64,000 nucleotides of DNA from NCBI GenBank assembly GCA_027559495.1, contig JAMXSV010000015.1, forward strand, positions 62,001-126,000. The letters are read 5' to 3'. The notes beneath the pieces were generated by a model. The model saw nothing but the letters and a program-made list of their open reading frames with translations, ran no database searches and was not told where the DNA came from. Shown here in pieces: positions 56,661 to 64,000 of this stretch; positions within the stretch are counted from its first letter, which is position 1, and every line of letters begins with the position of its first letter. Position numbers and translations under genes: made by a program. The DNA comes from Aurifilum marmelostoma. Taxonomy: Eukaryota; Ascomycota; Sordariomycetes; Diaporthales; Cryphonectriaceae.

Positions 56661-57592
56661 ATGGCGGGCATCTGGGCAAGAGTTTTCAGCAAAGACCTTC
56701 GACACTCTCACAAACTCTGGATCTTTCCTTTGATTGCAGGATCGGCCTGGTTTACCACACTCAGCATCCTGCTCATCCGCTGGCTTGCGATCGGACGGCC
56801 TCGGTACCCTGGTCAGGTCAATCCAGAAGTTCCCTTCATCAGTGACATAGCCGCCTTCACATTCCAGCCCGTATTTGTGGCTGGGTGCGCCGTCACAGGC
56901 GTCGCTTTTGCCGGAACAGTCTTTGCAGTCCACCATGTGCGCTACTCGGACAAATTTTACGGACTGACCGACGATGCCGAATGGCGACAAATGACCAGTT
57001 TCTTTGCGCTTTTTGCTGGACTGGTGGCTGCTGCGTGTCTGATCCTGCTTAGCATCTTTGATACATTTGACAACCATAAGGAACACCGGTACTTCTTGAT
57101 GGGCGCATTTGGTTCTCTGGCAATCAGTGCTGTCCTGACCTCGCTGGTCTGGCAAGATCAGACCTGGGGCCCAGCTGATTTCCCTGGCTTGAGGAAGTGG
57201 TGAGTGAACGATTGAATATACCCCGTCAGAGAGTTGGTACAGACTTGTGATCAATAGCTGATCGAGCCCAACCTCTCACCATCAATACAGGTGCCTTCTG
57301 AATACCTTCTTCGTCTTGTGTCAAGCTGGCATTGGCCTTACATTCGTGGTTCTACTGTACAATGGCCGCTTTGGGTCATCTGGATATCTTGAGTGGACAT
57401 TAACGTACTTGGGATCATTCTGGCTTGCTTCTTTTATTGGATATACAAGGTGAGTTCGACATAAACCTGGACCGTAACCACCAGTTCGCAGAAATGAACT
57501 ATGATGATGGTGCTGACAATTTGGTGTGTAGATTTAGAGAGAGCAGTCTTTCTGCCGGGCTCGATAATGAGAGACAGCCACTGCTGTCTTGA
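56661..57592 (+). CDS. FRAG1/DRAM/Sfk1 family membrane protein
   Basis: This 252-aa multi-pass membrane protein is of the Frag1/DRAM/Sfk1 family. In yeast Sfk1 sits in the plasma membrane, supports the PI4-kinase Stt4 and affects lipid asymmetry. Exons are 56661-57199, 57291-57449 and 57532-57592, with introns gtgagt...atacag and gtgagt...tgtag. About six hydrophobic helices are visible. The first is 'LWIFPLIAGSAWFTTLSILL', and the family-typical loop 'RPRYPGQVNPEVPFISDIAA' follows it. Later helices include 'FFALFAGLVAAACLILLSIF', 'MGAFGSLAISAVLTSLVW' and 'FLGSFWLAS'-like segments before a short tail ending 'ERQPLLS'. A dileucine-like 'PLLS' end could act in sorting (inference). ATG context is aaaATGg. 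Confidence 0.87.
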
Positions 57593-58171
57593 TGAGCTTA
57601 ACCTTGTTATTGATAGAGCAATGTGGCTGTAGTGTACGAGGTCAGCAATGTTATCGGCACGCTTCTGAGAAATGAATAGACTCGTCACTACCTGCAGATC
57701 AATATTGCCGCAACTAATAATAACTCAAGCACCTCAAAAGGCCCCACAACTCTTCTCTCGAACTTGACAACCAAGACAGATTGATGCAGGCGTAACGAGC
57801 ATTTCCCACATGTTTTAAAATTACCAACGTGGAATCTGAGGCTCGGCACCGAGGATATGGTGATTTTCATTGGCCTATTCCCGCTCTGAATACATGGGTT
57901 GCTGCAAGGCGCAAACCAACAACAACCAACGTGCATTAGCGATACCAGGATAGGAATATCTTCAGGGCACAGCCCCGCCAGCCTGTACCGTGGTAGCAGA
58001 GCTGGCCATTCGTTTTGTGCAAACTCCGTTCCCGAGCACATACACCCTTCCGTCTCTGCATTCTCCCCCCCCCCCCCCTCTCTTCCGATTCGATGCCCTT
58101 TTCCCTACTGCCAATCGACCTCGTTTGCCGCTGGATTTTCAGAGCGAAATCCGTCCTATCGTTCTCTCAGT
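57593..58171. other. Intergenic / leader of the Cys-repeat gene
   Basis: This 579 bp stretch follows the Sfk1-like gene. A run of 14 C at 58065-58078 lies about 95 bp before the next ATG, in its presumed leader. The downstream frame is open through here but has no ATG. Confidence 0.45.
58065..58078 (+). repeat. Homopolymer C14
   Basis: A run of 14 C lies in the presumed 5' leader of the Cys-repeat membrane protein gene. Length may be affected by sequencing. Confidence 0.9.
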
Positions 58172-59217
58172 ATGGGCCTGGAACTGGACTGTCCCAGCGG
58201 CGGACACTTTTACGTCTGCCAGGGGAACACGACACAGTTCCTGGGCTGCTGCACTGAAGACCCCTGCGCCGATGGCACGGGCGACTGTCCGCAGGCCTCG
58301 CTCCGCAACTCGAGCTACAGCTCCGCTGACTACGACGCCATTCCGGAGCAGGCCTGTGTGTCCTCGGGCCTCTGGTACACATGTGCTGACACGAGCCCGC
58401 CCTTCATGGGCTGCTGCGAATCCAACCCGTGCCAGAATGGGGGCTGTCTGGGCTCGAACCTTACCGCTGCCCAGCTGTCGAGCAATGTCACCGATGCAAA
58501 GCCATTCATGACATCCGATGCCAATGCCAACTCAAGGTCAGCGCTGTCAACAGGTGCTATTGTGGGGATTGTTATTGGCAGTGTGGTGGCGGCTTTGGGC
58601 ATTGGGATTCTGCTGTTCATGCTCTACAAGCGACGTGCGAGGATGAGACAGCAGCAGCAGCAACAAGCAGGGACTTCGAACCAGGTGGTGTGGCCAGTGG
58701 GAATGCAGAGCCCTTACCAAGGTGAGTAAGAGAAAGAAGCCCCGTGTCTTGCGCATTCCAGAGGTTATACAGAATACTAAATCGCCGAAAAGATTCAACT
58801 GGCTTTCCTAGTTCCCAATTTCCTTACAGCCCCGAATTTCCTTCCTACAGTTCAGAGAAAGTAGTGAGCCACCGGATCCTTCCCAACCCAGAGTCATCCG
58901 ATCCGCGTCCAGCATCAGTCTCCCCATCCTGGCTGTCCGGTACATCCTCTTCCGAGTATGTCGCCAGGCACACCCACCACCACGCATCCATCAGCTCGAT
59001 AGGCAGCAGCCAGGGTGGTCTGAATGTCCTCTTCAGCCAGTCACAGAGGCCACAGCAGCAGCAGCAGCAGCAGTTGACGGCCGTGTCGGAGATAGATGGG
59101 ACCGAGATGGCGCGGCCCATATCAGAGCTTGCAGGCAATTCGCCTCAGCTTGGAGAGGAGGGCGGGCATACGTATAGCACTGGCTACAACATCATATCCA
59201 CGAGGGGAACTCATTGA
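58172..59217 (+). CDS. Single-TM surface protein with two tandem Cys-rich repeats
   Basis: Exons are 58172-58721 and 58793-59217 (intron gtgagt ... tactaaatc ... aaaag), giving 324 aa. The ectodomain (about 1-100) contains two copies of one pattern, C-x8-C-x9-CC-x4-C-x(4-6)-C. Copy 1 runs from 'CPSGGHFYVC' to 'CADGTGDC'. Copy 2 runs from 'CVSSGLWYTC' to 'CQNGGC'. A short Asn/Ser-rich stalk follows, then a TM helix 'AIVGIVIGSVVAALGIGILL' with the basic stop-transfer 'YKRRARMR'. The long cytoplasmic tail has two polyglutamine tracts (DNA about 58651-58668 and 59053-59076), Ser-rich and His-rich segments. No cleavable signal peptide precedes the repeats, so an N-out, signal-less (type III) topology is implied. 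Function is unknown; the layout suggests a sensor-type wall/surface protein. Confidence 0.78.
59053..59076 (+). repeat. CAG repeat encoding polyglutamine
   Basis: An almost pure CAG tract in the second exon of the Cys-repeat gene encodes about eight Gln. A second, less pure Gln tract lies just after the TM segment at about 58651-58668. Confidence 0.85.
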
Positions 59218-61245
59218 TTTAACTGATCAAGAGCTCGAGTATCAAGGAGATTCTCAGCTATGGTGTCGACCAGTGTGTATGCTGTATAATTAAGCGAACA
59301 TGTACCACAATAATAACGTCATCTAACATGGCCAGGCAGAGCAGCTTTTAGAGGCGTTCCACTTCATCACGATCTAAGATGTCACAAGACAGGAAATATT
59401 GATATGGAACTGGTCTGTTTATGTGACTTTGTTGAATGATGGAACACCGAAGAACATGAGAGAAAGAGAGTGGGCAAAGTTGTCGATTGGTGGTCAATGT
59501 TTCGGATTGTCACGATCTTTAAAGCACAGAGTTAGTCAAGATCATCATCTCGCAACAGTTCAGGGTGAGTTGTCATAGAACAGACGCGCATTTCCAGCAG
59601 ACGGCACTGGTGAGCCGCCAGAGAGACGGCAACTTGCTTTTCGTTGGTATCGGCAATCAGCTTAAGATGGGGCCTCCTCGTTTCGCCTACAGCGGCAAGA
59701 CATCGACAGAGGAGAAGCACGATGCCGCTTGAGTAGGCGGTGAAATTCCGTGGAAGAGGGCCATTAGCACCTGATTCTTATGCATCAGTTTCACTAATTA
59801 TAAGTGATGATGTGAGGGGAAGAAGAAGGAAGAATGGCACACGAATGCGAGAGTGAAATAAATTAGTTGCAGAATAGTGTGTTCCTCGAGGCAAATGCTA
59901 CTATCTTGTTGGACGGGGAAGCTTGCAGAGAGAAGACACACAACTCGTGCTTGCATGGTCCGCAGCGTGAAGAGCCGCAGAGTCTAACAGGCGCGAGGCA
60001 GGCTGGCAGTGAGGGAACACTGCATGTTGACGGACCATCCACCTCATATTCTTGAGCTCAGGATCTCATGTCCTTTTGCTCACTCCTGTCCAACATTTGC
60101 AGGATGGGGTTTAGTTTAATGTGACCTGTATTGTACTTGATAGGGTTGTATCCTGGGGCCCCCTGGTCTGTGGCTTTTGGAAGGCGTCGACCTTCTGGTC
60201 CCGTCCTATGTTCCTTCTTCCACTCTATTTCTTCGTGCTTCCTTGAGATTCCATCGGCCAACCGCTAAATTCGCTCCCTTTGGGCGGTGATCGGCGGACC
60301 GCCCATGTTCCCGGGTAGGCAGCCTGCACCTGTCGCTTGTAACTCAGAAGCTTGTTGTGAATGCATGTACAGTGGATTATTTACAAGCTGCACGGCTCCC
60401 CCAAGAGGTTACAGGAGATTGATCGTTATGAGACAAGAGGTGACAGCCATCGGCAAGACAGCATGTTATTATTGGCTTTCCCTTTGGCCCGGACCCCGGG
60501 GGAAGCAAAACAGAGCTGATCAACATCAAGTTTGTTGAACAGCCTGCATAAGGGTCTGGACGCTGATGGGCAGGCCCTCTTCGTCCCCGCTGTTGCTTCC
60601 CCTCAAGCAGACAAAAGCAGTCATCTGCTTAGAGCTCAACTAGTGTCAGCACACTTGCAAGCGAGGTAGTAGATAATACGGTGTTACAAGCCTAGCGCCC
60701 CTTTATTGCGACGCGGAATACGCCGGAGCAAAAGTTGCATTTCTTGCCACTGCAATATTCCGTATTGTTAATATCGCACAGACAGTTACACAACGTTAGT
60801 GGTAGCAGATCGTTCAAAGAATCTGTCGTCTGGGCCAACACGATTGGTCCTGCGCTGTTTGCTTCTGATACGGAGGCGCCCTGAAGACGCAAATCTGCCA
60901 ATGTGTTGGGCGTAGCCATTGATTTTTGTGGGTAACTCGTCATGGGGGTTTGGTGGTGAGGTTGGGCGTCCGGCACGACAAAGGTCAAGCAGAATTTGGG
61001 TATCAGGGCCTCGCCCACATTTTTCTTGACCAGTTTTCCCTTGGGCGTCTCTTTTGAGTTCTCGCACTTCCCAGTTCTCTCAGAAAGTATAAGAACCCGG
61101 ACGACGCCTCAGTCATATTTCGTGGCCCTCATCCTCAGCCTTCTCTCTTCATCCTACTTCACCCCTCATCGTTCCCCAAGTAGTTCCCAGCGATACCTGC
61201 TGTAACAATTAAACCTTTCTCAAAGGTTTCACCCTACTTTTCATC
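59218..61245. other. Intergenic, 2.0 kb
   Basis: This lies between two plus-strand genes and holds the promoter and leader of the Pro-repeat gene on its right. A small perfect inverted repeat (gggcggt ... accgccc) with a 9-nt spacer occurs at about 60279-60301. ORFs at 60692-61067 (-) have no domain features. Confidence 0.45.
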
Positions 61246-62725
61246 ATGGTTATCAAGAAGAAAGAAGAGCACCACCCCGGTGCAGGTCCTTACCAGGTAC
61301 CCATCATTCAAGTCGTCTACAGCAATGCCTCTGCAGGCGGTCCTGGTGAGACTATCAAAATCCACCAGGAGTTCACTGGCTCTCGAGAGCCATCTAACAC
61401 GGCTCACCAGGATGCTGGTAAAATGCTACTGAAGTATGTATTGCTTATGTCTCATATAAGCACTTAGAGGAGACTCTCAGTTGGCTGACTTGGACAAAAT
61501 GATATTCAGGAATGGTCTTAAGATCGAACTTTTCCCCAAGCCCGCCAACGAAATCTCCGGCCTCCACAGCTCTCGAATCTCCATCCTCATCGAGGGCGCC
61601 AACGTCTCTGACATCAACATCGTCACAGGCTACCCTCATGGTGCGCCTGAGGTCAGCCAGGACCAAAAGCCGCACACCCACGGCGACGCGGCTGGAGCGG
61701 GACTCTCTGCAACCCATGGCAAAGAACTCAAGACCGCACAGAAAGTATCGGTCCACCTGCGCCAGCCGTGCGCCCAGACCGAGTCCTACAAGCCCAGGCC
61801 CAGCGAGTCCTTCAGCGTCCACAGAATTGCTCTGCCCAAGGGCTTGCGGCACTTCGCTAGAGACGAAAAAATTCTAACAGACCTCGCCAAGAGCATTTAT
61901 CGTGCGGTGCAAGAAAATGGCCGCCGATGCCGACCTATTGAAGGCTTCGACCCAGATGGAGCTGCTGGTGGAAATGAAGAACACGCTGATGCCTCCAAGG
62001 GCTGCAACCCGACTTGCACCAACCCCAAAGAACAAGGAGACGAACACAAAGACCAGGCTAAGGGCAACCTGGCCCCGTGTCTGTTGGGCCTTGCCTCCAA
62101 GCACCAGCGAAACCAGGCATCTACGCCAGGACCTTCTCAGCCAGGAAACACCTCGCCAAGCACCTGTAAGGGCCAGTGTATCCCCACGAACCCCAAGCTG
62201 CCTGCTGGCCACACTCTCGGCCCTAATTTTCATGAGAATCAAATCTCAGCCACGCTACCTTCTCCGCGTGTCCATCAGTCGACGAAAGACATTCGTGAGG
62301 GCCCCCGCAAATCTACCCGCATTCACAACGAGAGCCAGTGTGCTATTGCCGCAATGATCAAGGCCGAAATGGACAAATTTGACTGGAACTCTGAGCTGGC
62401 ATATGCCCTTTCGTTCATTGAGAACAATGGGACTGCTTTCCATATGGCCTCGCCTCCTACTGCGACGACGTCTCTGGCCACTCCTGTAGCCCCAGCCAGT
62501 CCTGTGGCACCGGCCACTCCTAGGGCACCGGGCAGTCCTGTGGTCCCGTCCAGTCCTGTGGCACCGGCCACTCCTGTGGCCCAGTCCATCCCCTCGGATG
62601 CCACCATCACCAACACCACAACCGATCCCGGCTTTGACGTGGAGCAAGGACCAAAGATTACAAAGGTTGTAGATGAATCAGCCCAGAAGATTGAAGAGAC
62701 AGGCGAAGGTGCATCTGGTGTCTAA
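61246..62725 (+). CDS. Unrecognised protein with C-terminal Pro-rich hexapeptide repeats
   Basis: Exon 1 is 61246-61433, the 76-nt intron 61434-61509 (gtatgt...ttcag) and exon 2 61510-62725, giving 467 aa. I recognise no family. The N-terminal ~180 residues could be a folded domain ('PYQVPIIQVVYSNASAGG', 'GLKIELFPKPANEISGLHSS', 'RISILIEGANVSDINIVTGY', 'HLRQPCAQTESYKP'). It ends with 'LTDLAKSIYRAVQENGRRCR'. A polar, Lys/Asn/Pro-rich linker follows, then a conserved-looking 'RKSTRIHNESQCAIAAMIKA' segment. Six hexapeptides of the type [AGS]-[ST]-P-[VR]-[AV]-[PQ] come next, and an acidic end. There is no signal peptide or TM segment, so it is probably intracellular. Splice signals and a long unbroken frame support it as a real gene. 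Confidence 0.75.
62477..62584 (+). repeat. 18-nt tandem repeat, six copies, in CDS
   Basis: Six consecutive 18-nt units encode [AGS][ST]P[VR][AV][PQ] in the Pro-repeat protein. Units differ by a few bases, so the array is diverged but phase is kept. Confidence 0.85.
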
Positions 62726-63885
62726 TGTTGCAGTCAGCCACGAAGACAGGTCGTGGATCGTCTACCATAGGGCCATGACACGTATGCACAGGACATTTAT
62801 GGCTGTGGTATTCGAATGGTTATAAAATTTGATGTTGATGCTTGGGAACCTGACTTCATTTCTGCTGGCTCTTTGAGCCTTGGATGATCGTCAGTACTCA
62901 CAGGTCGAGTCCAAAGATCATGCTTTGGACACAGTCCACTGCATGTCTTTGTATGGACACAGATCATAGCTAGGGATTAGTCTAGAATCTTTTTGAATGG
63001 AGTTAGTTATCCGCATGTTGCCTATGCATGAGTATTGCCCAATTCTAAGTTATCGGCGGCAGTGTGATCGTTCGTACCTACTTGGCAAAGAAATAATCTG
63101 ACAACTGGAGATCAAGTCAAACCTAGCTGACCTTCGCAAACGCCTCCTCCGCTTTGTACCTGAGTGGCCACCCTCTCAGCATAGTACACCTCGTATCATT
63201 TGGAACCGAGCCCCATATATTCCGAGCCCGAGCATCATTAGCTGAAGCTCATCTGACGGAATCTGAACATGGTCACTTCTTCCGTTCGGGCACAAGCGGC
63301 GAATCCTAGCTTCAAGAGATGTCCCAAAAGCTTCGAGACTTGATTCCGCTCGGCAGTATCCCAGAGCGGGGCAGAGGAGCTTGATTCCGGCCGGGGAGGG
63401 GAGGGGGACTGCCATGTTGCCGACGCCTAAGTTCCCATGACCGCCGTCAGAGGGCCTATTGTGCCGGGGGGGGGGGGGGCTTCATTCACATTACTGACAG
63501 CAGAAGTAAGGCGAGAATGAAATTTGACAGGTATTTCACCTGTATTGTCTCCTCATGGCCAGTGCTTGGGCTGATGTTGAACTCCGGTTTGACAATGCCT
63601 GGCCACGGCAAAGCGGGAGTGAAACACCGCCACAGCTTCAAACGTCTCGGAATAAGCTCGGTACGTACGCAAAAGGCACTATGTTGGCCGTCTGCGCTGA
63701 ACGTATTCTGCAAATGATTGATGCCTAGCTAAGAAGCCTCTGATCCCGCAGCTGGCCAAGTGAAGCCTGGAATCCTTTCGCAGTATGCCTCCGACGGCGA
63801 GAACATGGGTGTGGTCAGCCACGCCACATTTTTTTTAATCTGGTAAATCCGGTGCTGAAACTTTCTATGGACTATTTGACACCCG
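62726..63885. other. Intergenic, 1.16 kb
   Basis: This lies between the Pro-repeat gene and a possible convergent gene end. It contains a run of 14 G at 63466-63479. No coding frame is supported. Confidence 0.45.
63466..63479 (+). repeat. Homopolymer G14
   Basis: A run of 14 G in non-coding sequence; its length is sequencing-sensitive. Confidence 0.9.
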
Positions 63886-64000
63886 TCATACACGAGTCTC
63901 GATCTCATCTCCAGGGGCTGAAAACATAATATCGCCAAACGAATTCTCAGACGGCGTGGTTTCGCCCACTGTGTGATCAAAGAGCTCGTCGAGATCTGAC
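63886..64000 (-). CDS. Possible 3' end of a minus-strand gene
   Basis: A frame open to the right window edge reads 'SDLDELFDHTVGETTPSENS' then 'FGDIMFSAPGDEIETRV' and a stop at 63888-63886. Codons favour C/G in third position at the start, like neighbouring genes, and the acidic composition resembles a protein C-terminus. Only 37 codons are visible, so it may be chance. Confidence 0.35.
   Translation of the reverse strand, partial: SDLDELFDHTVGETTPSENSFGDIMFSAPGDEIETRV

Overview
The window looks like nuclear DNA of a filamentous ascomycete (Pezizomycotina, most likely Sordariomycetes). Genes are compact with short GT-AG introns (49-190 nt, CTAAC/CTGAC-like branch sites). Both strands carry unrelated housekeeping and lineage-specific genes in monocistronic style. 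The families are typical of moulds: SGT1, fungal ceramide glucosyltransferase, Fung_rhodopsin, Asp f 4-like, Pls-type synthetase and Sfk1. I see no operons, no CRISPR, no intact transposon, and no tRNA or rRNA I can defend. All exon limits were read by eye from splice signals and frame.

Left part (1-16 kb): 3' part of SGT1 (+); ceramide glucosyltransferase (-); the tRNA-splicing endonuclease subunit SEN2 (+), divergent from it; a seven-helix fungal rhodopsin-domain membrane protein (+); a single-TM Ser/Thr-rich protein (-); a C2H2 zinc-finger regulator (-); a weak hypothetical ORF (-).

Middle (16-31 kb): after a 3.3 kb gene-poor stretch come a secreted acid sphingomyelinase-like phosphodiesterase (+), a secreted GDSL/SGNH esterase (+), an S9 prolyl-oligopeptidase-type peptidase (-) converging on it with an 81 bp gap, a mitochondrial gamma-butyrobetaine dioxygenase of carnitine synthesis (-), and a secreted Asp f 4-like protein (-). 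A 5.4 kb gene-poor, homopolymer-rich region follows.

Right part (36-64 kb): a small Cys-rich zinc-ribbon-like protein (+); a very large membrane-bound synthetase (-) with an adenylation domain, a carrier domain and three left-handed-beta-helix modules interleaved with membrane segments (Pls / epsilon-polylysine-synthetase layout); a possible tiny mitochondrial protein (-); the rRNA-processing nuclease NOB1 (+) converging on the snoRNP protein NOP10 (-); a membrane-anchored arylsulfotransferase-fold protein (-); a 4.3 kb gene-poor region with a decayed coding relic; an unrecognised two-exon gene (-); an Sfk1/FRAG1/DRAM membrane protein (+); a Cys-repeat single-TM protein (+); a Pro-repeat protein of unknown function (+); and perhaps the 3' end of another gene (-) at the right edge.

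The most interesting locus is the Pls-type synthetase at 37-42 kb. Its adenylation domain carries an acyl-CoA-ligase-type A4 motif (PLYHIGG) rather than the amino-acid-type FDxS. It also has two successive C-terminal-subdomain A10-like motifs before the carrier domain, so its substrate is probably not a standard amino acid handled as in bacterial polylysine synthetases.
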